A stretch of 64,000 bases of DNA from Paraburkholderia ultramafica (GTDB lineage Bacteria; Pseudomonadota; Gammaproteobacteria; Burkholderiales; Burkholderiaceae), in the NCBI RefSeq assembly GCF_902859915.1, contig NZ_CADIKK010000016.1, positions 62,001 to 126,000 on the forward strand. Reading direction: 5' to 3'. Below the pieces are notes generated by a model, which was not told where the DNA came from, made no database searches, and saw nothing but the letters and a program-made list of their open reading frames with translations. The position numbers and the translations under genes are program-made. How positions within the stretch are numbered: the stretch's first letter is position 1; every line of letters begins with the position of its first letter. Below, piece by piece: positions 18,113-27,960 of this stretch.

Positions 18113-19024
18113 ATGGACCTGAACCTGATCGGCCTGTTCGTCGAGATCGTCGAATCGCGCAGCCTCAGCGCCGCAGCGCGCAAGCTCGGCATGACACGCG
18201 CGAACATCAGCCAGCGGCTCAAACTGCTGGAACGCGAAACGGGCGCGCAATTGCTGCGCCGCTCGACGCGCAGTTTCGAACTGACGCAAGCCGGGCACAC
18301 GCTTTACGAGTGTGGCCAGCGCATGCTGGAAGACCTGGGCACGGCCCGCGCATCGATTGACAGCCTCGGACAAACCTTGACCGGCCGTGTTCGCATCAGC
18401 GTGCCGACCGGTTTCGGCAGGATGTTCATCGGATCGAAGCTGCTCGAATTCGCGCGCATGCATCCGGGCATCGCGGTCAATGTCACGTTCAACAACCGGA
18501 TCGAAGATCTGATCGCCGCGGAAGTCGACGTGGCGTTGCGGATCACGACGACGCCACCTTTGGACTATGTGGCGCGCAATATCTGCTCGATTGACTGGAA
18601 CCTGTATGCGTCGGCCGACTATATGCAGAAGCACGGTCCGATTGACTCGCCAGCAGACCTCGAAACGCAGACGCTGGTCGCATCGCCTTACCCGGGCCGG
18701 CGGGTCACGATGACGCTCACGCACCGGCAGGACGAAGCCGACGTCCACGTGATCACGATGCAGCCCGCGCTGCAGTCGGGGGACTATCCGTTTCTGGCGG
18801 AGGCTGTGTGTGACGGCATGGGCATCGGGCTGTTGCCGGCATACGTGCCGTATGCGCCGATGAGCCGCGGACTGCTGCGGATCCTGCCGCAATACCGTGT
18901 CGCCGGCCAGCAGAACACGTTGTATATCGTGACGCTCCCGAACCGCTATCCGTCGCCGGCGACGCGAGCCCTGATCGACTATCTGCAAGCTGAAATCGTC
19001 TCGCTCGCACAAACCTGGGCCTGA
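18113..19024 (+). CDS. LysR family transcriptional regulator
   Basis: A 303-aa regulator with the HTH at residues 1-60 (LFVEIVESRSLSAAARKLG, RANISQRLKLLERETG) and an effector domain (VRISVPTGFGRMFIGSKLLE, DVALRITTTPPLD). It ends 160 bp before the beta-oxidation-like gene set at 19184-22512 on the same strand, which it may regulate. The ATG at 18113 aligns with the usual LysR start. Confidence 0.9.
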   Translation: MDLNLIGLFVEIVESRSLSAAARKLGMTRANISQRLKLLERETGAQLLRRSTRSFELTQAGHTLYECGQRMLEDLGTARASIDSLGQTLTGRVRISVPTGFGRMFIGSKLLEFARMHPGIAVNVTFNNRIEDLIAAEVDVALRITTTPPLDYVARNICSIDWNLYASADYMQKHGPIDSPADLETQTLVASPYPGRRVTMTLTHRQDEADVHVITMQPALQSGDYPFLAEAVCDGMGIGLLPAYVPYAPMSRGLLRILPQYRVAGQQNTLYIVTLPNRYPSPATRALIDYLQAEIVSLAQTWA

Positions 19025-19183
19025 GACGGGCGGTCCTCCGGCTTCGCGCCGCGCTCGGGTCGTCCAGACCTTATCGCTCCAGCGTCAAGTTTCAGTTAAC
19101 AGTTCGTCAATTGCCAGTGGAATTGTCAATGCGGTAGGTGCCTTTCACAATGGCCCTACACAAAACGCATGGAGACAAGGGCA

Positions 19184-19321
19184 ATGACTCGCGAATTGTC
19201 CGCAGCCGCCGCCATCCGCGAGTTCACGCAGCATGACCCGCGTTTCTCGCAACCATCACCGCTCATCGTCGATCTCGTGGAGCGCCGCGCCACGCAGGCG
19301 AGCCTCAATCGGTCCGCCTGA
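19184..19321 (+). pseudogene. Short leftover ORF heading the broken fatty-acid-degradation operon
   Basis: A 45-codon frame with a good ribosome binding site (GGAGACAAGGGCA before ATG 19184) encodes MTRELSAAAAIREFTQHDPR and LIVDLVERRATQ, then stops. The strong start and abrupt end suggest the N-terminus of a deleted gene. The LVERRA-type wording is reminiscent of acyl-CoA synthetase N-termini, but that is a guess. Confidence 0.4.
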
Positions 19322-19368
19322 TCCATTCGACCCGTCAACTACCCGTTTCAGTTTGAGGATTCAGACCA

Positions 19369-19900
19369 TGCGTGAAGCTGTCGTTGTCTCCACCGCACGC
19401 ACGCCGACGACGCATTGCTCGGCGAACCGGACGCGGGATTCGCGACGCTCGAATCCAGCATCGGCGCCGGCGTGCTGGCGTTGTGCGCGGAGGCAGTGGG
19501 CGCCATGGAGGTGGCGAAGGAGCACACGCTCGAATATCTGCGCACGCGCAGGCAGTTCGGCGTCGCGATTGGCAGCTTCCAGGCATTGCAGCACCGCATG
19601 GCGGATCTGCTGCTGGAAATCGAGCAGGCTCGTTCGGCCGTCATCCACGCCACCGCCGCGCTCGGTGCGGGCCGCGATGAGCGCGAACGCGCGCTGTCGG
19701 CGGCGAAGCACACGATCGGGCGCATCGGCGCGCGCGTTGCCGAGGAGTGCATCCAACTGCATGGGGGCATCCGCATGACGTGGGAGCTGCCGCTTGCGCA
19801 CTACGCGAAGCGCCTTGTCATGATCGACCATCAGTTCGGTGACGAAGATCACCATCTCGAACGCTATATCACACTGACCCGGAGTCAACGTCATGAATGA
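19369..19900 (+). pseudogene. Out-of-frame fusion: thiolase start joined to acyl-CoA dehydrogenase C-terminus
   Basis: ATG 19369 begins MREAVVVSTARTP, the classic acetyl-CoA acetyltransferase N-terminus. Within about 13 codons the frame changes, and 19415-19900 encodes the C-terminal half of an acyl-CoA dehydrogenase (FATLESSIGAGVLALCAEAV, EYLRTRRQFGVAIGSFQALQ, QLHGGIRMTWELPLAHYAKR). The R-Q-F-G and GGIRMTWE blocks are diagnostic. The catalytic Glu region and the whole thiolase body are gone. The fragment's stop overlaps the start of the next broken gene. Confidence 0.82.
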
Positions 19901-20202
19901 ACCTATCCTTGCGCACCGTGACGGCGCGGTGCAGATGCTGTCCTTCAACAACCCGGCCGCGCGCAATGCGCTCACGCCCGAGGTGTACAAGGCTCTTCCG
20001 GCTGCGCGCGACCACGCGGATCAAGTCCTTGTGCCGTCACGCAGGTGAAAACACCCTCGAAGCGCAACTGGACCGTGAAGCCCGGTACATGGCGGAGTCG
20101 CTCGGCGACGACGAGGCGGCCGAAGGCATTGGCGCCTTCTTCGAAAAACGCCCCGCGGATTTCTCCGCGTTGCGCCGCGCGTCAACCGTCGATTCACAGT
20201 AA
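19893..20202 (+). pseudogene. Enoyl-CoA hydratase with large internal deletion and frame change
   Basis: The ATG at 19893 begins a crotonase N-terminus (ILAHRDGAVQMLSFNNPAAR, NALTPEVY). After about 40 codons, in another frame, comes the C-terminal tail (EAQLDREARYMAESLGDDEA, AEGIGAFFEKRPADFSALR) to a stop at 20202. The middle of the enzyme, including the oxyanion-hole and catalytic region, is missing, roughly 170 codons by comparison with normal crotonases. The gene is non-functional. Confidence 0.82.
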
Positions 20203-20244
20203 GCGCGGCACCTTCGTCACCCCCCTTGTCATTGCGGATTTGCC

Positions 20245-21453
20245 ATGTCGAACCTGATTTCCTCCCTGCCGCTCGCCAGCGTTCGCGTTCTCGATTTGTC
20301 CCGCGTGCTTGCGGGACCGTGGTGCGCGATGGTGCTCGGCGATCTCGGCGCCGAAGTCATCAAGGTCGAGCACCCAAAGCGCGGTGACGACACGCGCGAC
20401 TGGGGGGCGCGCGTCGGCGCGACCGAGACCGCTTATTTCAACAGCGTCAACCGCAACAAGCGCTCGGTGTGCCTCGACCTGCAAACCGCCGAGGGTCAGC
20501 AGATCGCGCGGGAGCTGGCGCAGCAGAGCGATGTCGTGATCCAGAACTTCAAGTTCGGCGGCGCGGAAAAGCTCGGCCTCGGCTATGACCAGCTCAAGGA
20601 AGCACACGAGGATCTCATCTACTGTTCTATCTCCGGCTACGACCGCCGCGGATCGGAAGCCGCACGTCCCGGCTACGATCTCGTCATTCAGGGCGAGGCC
20701 GGCCTGATGGCGCTCAACGGAACAGCCGACCAGCCGCCGCTCAAGTTCGGCGTGGCCGCCGTCGACCTGTTCACCGGGATGTACTCGGCCCAGGCCGTGC
20801 TCGCTGCGCTCTTCGAGCGTCAGAAGACGGGCAACGGACGCCACATCGAGATGGCGCTGTTTGATTGCGGCCTGATGATCACCTCGTACTACGGGCTGGA
20901 GGCGTTGATCAAGGGAGAGGATCCGCTGCGCTACGGCAACGCGCATCCTTCGATCATGCCGTACGGCGTGTTCGATGCAGAGGATGGGCCGCTCGTTATC
21001 GCAGTCGGCAATAACCGCCAGTACGAGCGCTTCTGTCGCGAGGTGATCGAACGCCCCGATCTCGTCGAAGACGACCGTTTCCGCACCAACCTGTCCCGGA
21101 CCGCCAACCGCGAGGTGCTCGCGCCCGAACTTGAACGCGAGATCGGCAAAAGAACGCGCCAGGTCCTGCTCGAACGCCTGACGCGGGCATGCATTCCCTG
21201 TGGCGAGGTCGCCGGCCTTCACGAAGCGCTCACTTCGACCCGCGCGGCAGAGGCCGGGCTCGTGACGACCTGCACGCATCCCGAGGCCGGCAGCACGCAC
21301 GTGCTCGCGCCGCCTTATCGCTTCGACGGTGCGCGCCTGCCTGTGCGAAGCGCCCCGCCGCAACTCGGGGAAGGCACGAACGAGGTACTCCGGTCGCTGC
21401 TCGGACTGTCAGAGCAACGACTTTCACAACTGAAGGCTGACGGTGTCGTCTGA
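20245..21453 (+). CDS. CaiB/BaiF family CoA-transferase
   Basis: A 402-aa class III CoA-transferase that moves CoA between carboxylic acids. The N-terminus VLDLSRVLAGPWCAMVLGDL, the motif EVIKVEHPKRGDDTR and the catalytic Asp (about residue 145) in GYDLVIQGEAGLM are as expected; full length for the family. It sits 43 bp after the broken crotonase and 33 bp before the nitronate monooxygenase gene. The set looks like the intact remainder of an acyl-CoA degradation operon. The acid substrate is unknown. Confidence 0.93.
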   Translation: MSNLISSLPLASVRVLDLSRVLAGPWCAMVLGDLGAEVIKVEHPKRGDDTRDWGARVGATETAYFNSVNRNKRSVCLDLQTAEGQQIARELAQQSDVVIQNFKFGGAEKLGLGYDQLKEAHEDLIYCSISGYDRRGSEAARPGYDLVIQGEAGLMALNGTADQPPLKFGVAAVDLFTGMYSAQAVLAALFERQKTGNGRHIEMALFDCGLMITSYYGLEALIKGEDPLRYGNAHPSIMPYGVFDAEDGPLVIAVGNNRQYERFCREVIERPDLVEDDRFRTNLSRTANREVLAPELEREIGKRTRQVLLERLTRACIPCGEVAGLHEALTSTRAAEAGLVTTCTHPEAGSTHVLAPPYRFDGARLPVRSAPPQLGEGTNEVLRSLLGLSEQRLSQLKADGVV

Positions 21454-21486
21454 CGCCGTACTGCGCCTTACTCAGGGGATCGTTCC

Positions 21487-22512
21487 ATGAGCCAGATTGC
21501 TTTTTCCAATGCCGTCACCGAGTTGTTCGGCACGCGCCTGCCCATCGTCGCCGGCGGCCTGATGTGGCTCGCCGATGCGGACTATGTCGCGGCCGCCTCG
21601 CGTGCCGGCATCATCGGCTTCCTCACGGCCGCGAGCTTTCCCGAGCCGCGCGCCCTGCGCGACGAGATCCGGCGCTGTCGCGACCTGTGCGAAGGCGGCC
21701 CGTTCGGCGTGAACGTCTCGATGTTGCCGAAGCTCGTCCCCGGCGAAAAGACGCGGGAAGTGTTCGAGCTCATCGTCGACGAAGGCGTGCGGTTCGTCGA
21801 GACCTCAGGTCGCAATCCGCAGGAGTTCATGCCGTTTCTGAAGCAGGCCGGCGTGAAGGTGCTCCACAAGGTGCCGGCGGTACGGTTTGCAATCAAGGCG
21901 GCTTCGATCGGCGTCGATGCCGTCGCGATCGTCGGTGCCGAATGCGGCGGACATCCGGGACTCGACATGGTGGGATCGTTCGTCAACGCCGCGTGGGCCG
22001 AAAGCCAGCTGGACATTCCGTACCTCGTCGGCGGCGGCATCGGCCGCGGCTCGCAACTCGCCGCGGCGCTCACGATGGGCGCCTCCGGTGTCGTCGTCGG
22101 CACGCGCTTCGTGGTGGCCGAGGAGATCTGGGCACATGACGACTACAAGTATCGGCTGGTAGACGCCGGACCGACCGACACGGATCTCTGCATGCAGTCC
22201 GTGCGCAACACCGTGCGGACGCTGCGCAACGAGACCACGGCCGCTGTGAAGGAGATCGAGGCACGGAACCCGAATGTGACCATTCAGGACCTGATGCCGC
22301 TGGTTGCCGGCAAGATCGGCCGCGACGCCTACGTGACGGGCGATTGGTCGAAAGGGCTGCTCGCTGCGGGGCAGTCTCTCGCGTTCGTCGACCGCGTCGA
22401 ACCGCTTGCCGACATCGTGCGCCGCTTCGAGAGCGACATGTGGCAGGCGCTGACGCGGCTGGCAAACAACTGCTCGGGGTTCGTGGACGCTGCACGGGGT
22501 GTGCCGGCGTAG
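21487..22512 (+). CDS. Nitronate monooxygenase / 2-nitropropane dioxygenase family flavoprotein
   Basis: A 341-aa FMN-dependent TIM-barrel enzyme. LPIVAGGLMWLADADYVAAA near residues 17-36, the FMN/substrate loop GAECGGHPG near 149-157 and GGGIGRGSQLAAAL with VVVGTRFV (phosphate binding) identify the family. Members oxidise alkyl nitronates, and some relatives are enoyl reductases. Ribosome binding site AGGGGA before ATG 21487. It follows the CoA-transferase gene and probably shares its transcript. Confidence 0.9.
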   Translation: MSQIAFSNAVTELFGTRLPIVAGGLMWLADADYVAAASRAGIIGFLTAASFPEPRALRDEIRRCRDLCEGGPFGVNVSMLPKLVPGEKTREVFELIVDEGVRFVETSGRNPQEFMPFLKQAGVKVLHKVPAVRFAIKAASIGVDAVAIVGAECGGHPGLDMVGSFVNAAWAESQLDIPYLVGGGIGRGSQLAAALTMGASGVVVGTRFVVAEEIWAHDDYKYRLVDAGPTDTDLCMQSVRNTVRTLRNETTAAVKEIEARNPNVTIQDLMPLVAGKIGRDAYVTGDWSKGLLAAGQSLAFVDRVEPLADIVRRFESDMWQALTRLANNCSGFVDAARGVPA

Positions 22513-22665
22513 CGCGCGGTGAAGATCCCGGCGCACAGTCAAGCGCTGTGCTCCTTTAGAACAAGCGCTGGCGAAAGCAGCCCGCAAAGCAGCTGCATCC
22601 AGCCACCGAGGCTCATCCCATTCGTCGTCGAAGACGTCAGCAGATAACCGGCAGGAGACAAACCC

Positions 22666-22998
22666 ATGCAGCAGGCCCACATCGATTCAATCAAGGCGAG
22701 CCCCGCGTACCGGCGGCTCATCGCATCACGCCGCCGCTTCAGCTTCTCGCTGACGGCCCTGATGATCATCACCTACTACGGCTTTATCCTGCTCGTCGCC
22801 CTCGCACCGCAAGTGCTCGCCCATCCGCTCTATGCGGGAGCCACGACGAGCATCGGCATCGTCGCGGGTGTCGGCATCATCCTGATCGCGGTTGGGATGA
22901 CCGGATGGTATGTGCTGCGTGCGAACCGCACGCTCGATCCGTCGATGAGGGCGCTTCTCGCCAACGCCAACGTCAACGCAGCCAAGGAGACGAATTGA
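22666..22998 (+). CDS. yjcH: DUF485 membrane protein (YjcH-like)
   Basis: A 110-aa inner-membrane protein with two hydrophobic helices (about residues 27-50 and 60-84), in the usual layout of DUF485. Such proteins are almost always encoded directly before ActP-type symporters. The ATG follows CAGGAGACAAACCC. Its stop overlaps the start of the symporter gene by one base (TGATG), so both are translated together. Confidence 0.9.
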   Translation: MQQAHIDSIKASPAYRRLIASRRRFSFSLTALMIITYYGFILLVALAPQVLAHPLYAGATTSIGIVAGVGIILIAVGMTGWYVLRANRTLDPSMRALLANANVNAAKETN

Positions 22999-24683
22999 TG
23001 AAACTCGTGCGCCTCCTGCTCGGCGCGAGCTTGGCCTCGATGGCCGGGCTCGCTCATGCCTCTTCTGTCGAAGGCCCAGTGCCGGATCATGTCGAACTGA
23101 ATCCCGTCGCGATCGGCATGTTCCTCGTGTTCGTACTTGTCACGCTCGGCATTACGCGCTGGGCATCGCGCAGAACCCGCACGACGAAGGACTTCTACAG
23201 CGCGGGTGGCGGCATCTCCGGCTTGCAGAATGGGCTTGCCATCGCCGGCGACTACATGTCCGCGGCCTCGTTCCTGGGGCTCTCCGGCATGGTGTTCGTG
23301 TTCGGGTTCGACGGTCTGATCTATTCGATCGGCTTTCTGGTCGGCTGGCCGTTTGTGATGTTCCTGCTCGCCGAGCCTTTGCGCAATCTCGGCAAATATA
23401 CGTTCGTCGACGTTGTCGCCTACCGTTTCGAGCAGGCGCCGATTCGTCTCCTGACTGCCAGCACGTCGCTCGTCGTCGTGTGCTTTTATCTGGTCGTGCA
23501 GATGGTCGGCGCGGGCAAGCTGATCCAGTTGCTGTTCGGATTGCCGTACTGGATGGCCGAAGTCATCGTCGGCGCGCTGATGGTGATCTACGTTTTCTTT
23601 GGGGGCATGACGGCGACCACCTGGGTGCAGATCATCAAAGCCGTGCTGCTGCTGTGCGGCGCGACGTTCATGGCCGTCACCGCGCTTGCGCAATTTGGCT
23701 TTAGTCCCGAGGAGATGTTTCGCCGCGCGGTCGACGTCCATCCCGGCGCACTCAGCATCATGGGCCCCGGCAAACTGCTGAAGGATCCGCTCAACGCACT
23801 CTCGCTCGGCATCGCGCTGATGTTCGGCACCGCGGGGTTTCCTCACATCCTGATGCGCTTTTTCACGGTGCCCAGCGCGAAGGAGGCGCGCAAGTCCGTG
23901 TTCGTCGCCACCGGTTTGATCGGCTATTTCTATCTGCTGACCTTCATCATCGGCTTCTCCGCGATCGCGTTGCTCGCCCAGCATCCCGAGTTCTTCAAGA
24001 GCGCTGTCGGTGGGCATTTCAATCTCACACGCGACCTGCTGGGCGGCTCGAACATGGTCGCCGTCAAGCTGGCGCAGGCGGTGGGCGGCAACCTGTTCTA
24101 CGGCTTCATCGCCGCAGTGACTTTCGCGACGATCCTGGCGGTGGTCGCGGGTCTCACGCTCTCCGGGGCGACCACGGTTTCGCATGATCTTTACGCCTGC
24201 TGGCTCGCGCGCGGTAAGGTCAACGAAGCCCACGAGATGCGCATATCCCGCGTGGCGACACTGATCCTGAGCATCGTCGCGATCGGACTTGGCATTCTCT
24301 TCGAGCACATCAACGTGGCGTTCCTGGTCGGTCTGGTGGCGGCGGTCGCGGCGAGTGCGAATTTTCCGGTGCTGGTGTCGTCGATTTTCTGGCGCGGCAT
24401 GACGACCCGCGGCGCTGTGGTGGGCGGCAGTCTCGGGCTGATCTGCGCGGTGCTGCTGACACTCTTTTCGAAATCGGTATGGGTCGACGTGCTGCATCAG
24501 GCACGCCCGCTGGTGTTCCTCGACAACCCCGCGCTGGTTTCCGTGCCGCTCGCGTTCGCGGGCATCTGGGTCGTCTCGATGCTGGATCGCGGCGCCCGTG
24601 CGCAGCGAGAGCGGGACGCGTTCGTGCTGCAGGAGTTTTATGGGCAGACGGGCATCCTGTCGGTGAAGGCAGTCGATCATTGA
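22998..24683 (+). CDS. actP: ActP-type sodium:solute symporter (acetate/monocarboxylate)
   Basis: A 561-aa SSS-family symporter with a cleavable-looking N-terminal segment (MKLVRLLLGASLASMAGLAH) and about 13 membrane helices. Family signatures are TKDFYSAGGGISGLQNGLAI, AGDYMSAASFLGLSG and FGTAGFPHILMRFFTVPS. ActP imports acetate and other short carboxylates with Na+. Coupling to DUF485 supports the family, but the neighbouring CoA-transferase suggests the transported acid may be something other than acetate. The start overlaps the previous stop at 22998. Confidence 0.92.
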   Translation: MKLVRLLLGASLASMAGLAHASSVEGPVPDHVELNPVAIGMFLVFVLVTLGITRWASRRTRTTKDFYSAGGGISGLQNGLAIAGDYMSAASFLGLSGMVFVFGFDGLIYSIGFLVGWPFVMFLLAEPLRNLGKYTFVDVVAYRFEQAPIRLLTASTSLVVVCFYLVVQMVGAGKLIQLLFGLPYWMAEVIVGALMVIYVFFGGMTATTWVQIIKAVLLLCGATFMAVTALAQFGFSPEEMFRRAVDVHPGALSIMGPGKLLKDPLNALSLGIALMFGTAGFPHILMRFFTVPSAKEARKSVFVATGLIGYFYLLTFIIGFSAIALLAQHPEFFKSAVGGHFNLTRDLLGGSNMVAVKLAQAVGGNLFYGFIAAVTFATILAVVAGLTLSGATTVSHDLYACWLARGKVNEAHEMRISRVATLILSIVAIGLGILFEHINVAFLVGLVAAVAASANFPVLVSSIFWRGMTTRGAVVGGSLGLICAVLLTLFSKSVWVDVLHQARPLVFLDNPALVSVPLAFAGIWVVSMLDRGARAQRERDAFVLQEFYGQTGILSVKAVDH

Positions 24684-25111
24684 ACCCGATGCGCGCTTTC
24701 GCCACTTGCGCCGTGCGTATCCGGGTTCAGTGAGACCGGTCATGCGCAAGCACCGACTGCTTGCTGGAGCAGATCCGGGGGCATTCTGCCTCTGCGGCTT
24801 TCCCGACGACAGCGCGTCCCGTTCGTCGCGCCAGACCGCGCAGCTCCCTGGTTCTGTTGGGCGAACTCACACAGCGGCCACAAAACGTTGGCTACGGCCA
24901 GACATCGCGACTCCCCAATCCACCGGTAAAAGCTGCGCGGCCGAGATCGATCTTGTTTGTTTTCAGGTGGTTAGGATCGCTCGGAGGTTGCGCGGATCAG
25001 GCTTGGCATAGCCCGTGCGTTTGTAGCTGCGGGCGCAACGTTGAACATAGCGCGCCGCAATGGACCTCATCCAGGTGCATTCATATGTTCACCAAGCTTA
25101 TTGGAGTCGTC
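24684..25111. other. Gene-free stretch
   Basis: No gene, terminator or repeat recognised between the symporter and the small exported protein; open frames here are Arg/Ser-rich shadows. Confidence 0.5.
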
Positions 25112-25393
25112 ATGAAAGCGAAATCAATCGCTGCGCTGTTAGTCGCAAGCTCCGCATCACTGGCGGTTCCTTCCATCGCGAGTGGTTACGGCCCGTCACC
25201 CTCCAATGGCTCCGACGCCGGTGCGCCAGCAGCGCAACGCGGTCAAACCATTCATGCAAAGGCCGCGGAAGACGGCCAGGGCAGCGTGGTTGGCGTAAAG
25301 CGCAGAGGCGTGGGTGGCGAGGAATCGGTCAGGTCGCAGTCTGGCCGGCGTGTCCCAACTGACAGCATCGACCCGATGTATCGCGGCGGTTGA
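25112..25393 (+). CDS. Small exported protein, function unknown
   Basis: A 93-aa protein with a Sec signal peptide (MKAKSIAALLVASSASLAVP, then SIASG) and a hydrophilic Gly/Ser/Arg-rich mature part without Cys. ATG 25112 follows TTGGAG; an upstream in-frame ATG (25085) would only lengthen the signal region. It resembles the many small periplasmic hypothetical (DUF4148-like) proteins of Burkholderia by style, but the domain itself is not clear. Confidence 0.6.
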   Translation: MKAKSIAALLVASSASLAVPSIASGYGPSPSNGSDAGAPAAQRGQTIHAKAAEDGQGSVVGVKRRGVGGEESVRSQSGRRVPTDSIDPMYRGG

Positions 25394-26024
25394 TGAACCC
25401 GGTCGCAGAGCGCCAGTTCGCTGGTGCTCTGCGACTGAACCGTCACGACGTACCCGAAGATCCAGATGTTCAGGTGCTGCAATCATTCGCTTGGCGATGT
25501 GGCAGTCTATTTACAATAAAAGTGCACAGGCAAATACAAGTGAGCCTCAGCTGTTGCTCAAAGAACGGCCAGCACCGACAAAAATCCGGTTTTATAACTG
25601 GTACCGGAAAACCGAATTTGGAGTGGTCGTTTCGGCGGCGGCCACTTCCGAAGTTTTTCAACGGAATCAGAATAATTTACGCCCTTGAGATCCATGCAAT
25701 TGCGATAGACCAGTCAATATCAATCGACTTTCAAGGACATTTCCTCAACATATTTGTCCTTCGGGGGCTAGCGCAGGCATCCGAAATTGCCAGAAGAACG
25801 CGATCCGAAGCGGCTTCCCAAGGGGCACAGTCGTTTCACCTGGTTTCGAAGTTTGCGGATTTCTCGATAGTATTGCCACTATTCAAGGCGGTTCGGGATT
25901 CCGGCCAGCGCTCAAACCCAAGCCCTCCTGGACTCGACCACACCCACCCACGGATTGACGTCCTGAGGTGCTGCCGGGCGCAGCACCAGACACCAGGAAT
26001 CCTCCGCTTAACAGGGAGATGGCC
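25394..26024. other. Low-GC stretch without a recognised gene
   Basis: This 0.6-kb stretch is noticeably less GC-rich than its surroundings. A plus-strand frame is open through it (25390-26145) and reads RIIYALEIHAIAIDQSISID and RTRSEAASQGAQSFHLVS, but it has no credible start, no family match by eye and runs through the next gene in another frame. It may be a remnant of foreign DNA. Confidence 0.35.
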
Positions 26025-26243
26025 ATGCAGTTCGACTACAAGCACTTCCACATCGACGCGTCGCCACTCGATGAAGGCGGCCGTTACTACGCCCGCGCGA
26101 AAATCTACCGGCGTGCCTCGTTGGGTGGCGACGCCGTTGAGGTGAAGTATTCGGGCGACCTCGGCGACTATCCCTCCGACGCGGCTGCAATCGAAGCGTC
26201 GCAGCGATGGGCGATCCAGTGGTGCGATGCGAATTCCGCTTAG
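26025..26243 (+). CDS. Small conserved cytosolic protein, function unknown
   Basis: A 72-aa protein, ATG 26025 with GGGAG six bases upstream. The sequence (MQFDYKHFHIDASPLDEGGR, ARAKIYRR, AIEASQRWAIQWCD) looks like a compact alpha+beta fold of the small Burkholderiaceae proteins with an FDYKHFHI-type start. There is no signal peptide. Function is unknown. Confidence 0.65.
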   Translation: MQFDYKHFHIDASPLDEGGRYYARAKIYRRASLGGDAVEVKYSGDLGDYPSDAAAIEASQRWAIQWCDANSA

Positions 26244-26329
26244 GCTGCGCGCGACGATTTCTCAAGTCCAGGATCGGGGTCGGCCAGGTGTCTGCGCCAT
26301 GGCAAGGCAGACCGGCGCGAACCTGCCAC

Positions 26330-27637
26330 TCACACCGGAGCGTCGGGTTGCGCAGTGTGCGCAGCGGGACGCCGCAGATCGACCCACGCCGCGCGTAGCA
26401 GCGCGCGAGGCGCCAGGAATTTGGCCGGACCGATCAGACGCGCGCCATACGCGTGCAGATGTCTCGACGCTGCAGGGTCCTTCGCAGCGGCGCGGAAGGT
26501 GAGCCGCTCGATAGCGTTGAGTCCGTGCCGGCGCGCGTAGTCAACGATCAGAAAACGGTGTCCATTGAGTTCCCCGGAGACACGCTTCGCGCAGCGGCGC
26601 AAGGCGGGCGCAGTCGGGCCATGCTGTTTTAGAACCGGAGCCAGCGTGTCAACGAGCCACTCCGCTGTCTGGAACGCGAAGCCGCAACCCACACCCCACA
26701 GGGGATCGATACTCATCAGCGCGTCGCCGACGAAAGCGATGTTGCCCACCGCCGGCTGGCGCCACACATTCGGATAGCCCTTGACGAGCAAGGCATTGCG
26801 CAACGGCTCCGCGCTGGACAGATCAGGAGCATCGGGGAATCCCGTCATGCTTCGCTCAAGTGCGTCGCTCGGATTGACCCGAAAGCCGTCGAGCTTGTCC
26901 TTGGTCGCCATGTAGGCAATCACGGTGACGCCGCCATCGTTGGGAAATACGCAAGCGGTCTCCGGACCGCGCAACCACATTTGCGAGCAGGTTCCCCGCC
27001 GGAGCGCCACATTGCGATAAGCGCGAATTGCTCCAAAGCGGCTGTTCTTCGAGGAAGCGGACTTGACGCCGGCGAGCATTGCCAGCGGAGAGTTTCTGCC
27101 GTCAGCGCCGACGATCAGCGGGGCCGAGATCACTCTCGCGGGTGCTCCACCGAGTTCGACTCCGCAGTCGACGCCATCTCGTGTCAACGCGCGCAGGCTG
27201 TAACCGAGCAAGGTTGTGACGCCGGGCGTGTTCGCTGTCAGTTGGCGCAGGATCGGATCGAGCGTGCGGCGCTGAATGTTGTAACCGAAGACGGGTTCAC
27301 CGCGTTCGTCGAGTGGCGCGATGTCTCCGGTCCAGCCATAACGAGTCTAGATGTCAACGCCGTTGCGCAGCCCGCCTGCATCCTCGATCAGCCGGTCAAG
27401 ACCAAGACGCCGTAGCGTTGGCGTGGCCGACGCTTGAATGTAATGGGTACATAACTGCTTGAACGCCGCCACGTCCGCGTGGCGTTCAACCAGCGCCACG
27501 TGCAGGCCTTGCAACGCAAACAACCGGGCGGCCGTACACCCGGCGAGGCCCGCGCCGATGATCAAGACGTCGAAACTTTCGTTGATCGGCGCATCCAGTT
27601 GTGACGCTTCGCCGTTGCAGACCATGGTGTTGTTCAT
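26330..27637 (-). pseudogene. FAD-dependent oxidoreductase interrupted by one amber codon
   Basis: A 435-codon flavoprotein monooxygenase/geranylgeranyl-reductase-like gene. FAD motif 1 is VLIIGAGLAGCTAARLFALQ at about residues 24-43, a middle GADGRNS motif follows, and the GD motif is FVGDALMSIDPLWGVGCGFA. The frame is intact end to end except for a TAG at 27347-27349 (VDI-stop-TRYGW). A single base change from TGG (Trp) would explain it. The gene is probably inactive, unless the amber is suppressed. It is divergent from the NnrU-like gene. Confidence 0.85.
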
Positions 27638-27960
27638 GACTCGACCTCAAGTCCGCAAAAGCGCTAGTCCACCGAGTATAGGCGGCGCTTATTGTTTGGC
27701 GGATGCTCCGACTCCTTGCCACCATCGCTGACCGATACTGCTTCGAACTGAACAAGCCGCTTCTGCCAGTCCCGCGTTCTTTGCCTACTCGATCAAAACC
27801 GGTGTTCCAAGCCAAAACATCACTGCTTCAAGACAATCGGTCGATTACGGAAAATAGTGGCGGTCGAGGCCGCGCGGGCATCGGTGCGCAGGTTGGCACA
27901 GCCGGCGTCATGCGGGACAATCGTGGCCAATCTGTCGACATCCGTCGCGAGGGGCCTGCC
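27638..27960. other. Divergent intergenic region
   Basis: Holds the promoters of the FAD oxidoreductase (leftward) and NnrU-like gene (rightward). I see no clear operator or small gene. Confidence 0.4.

Noticed and set aside
22830..24749. 639-codon minus-strand open frame opposite actP
   Set aside because: A long antisense frame rich in His, Arg and Gln, as expected opposite a GC-rich membrane-protein gene; the plus strand is the real gene.
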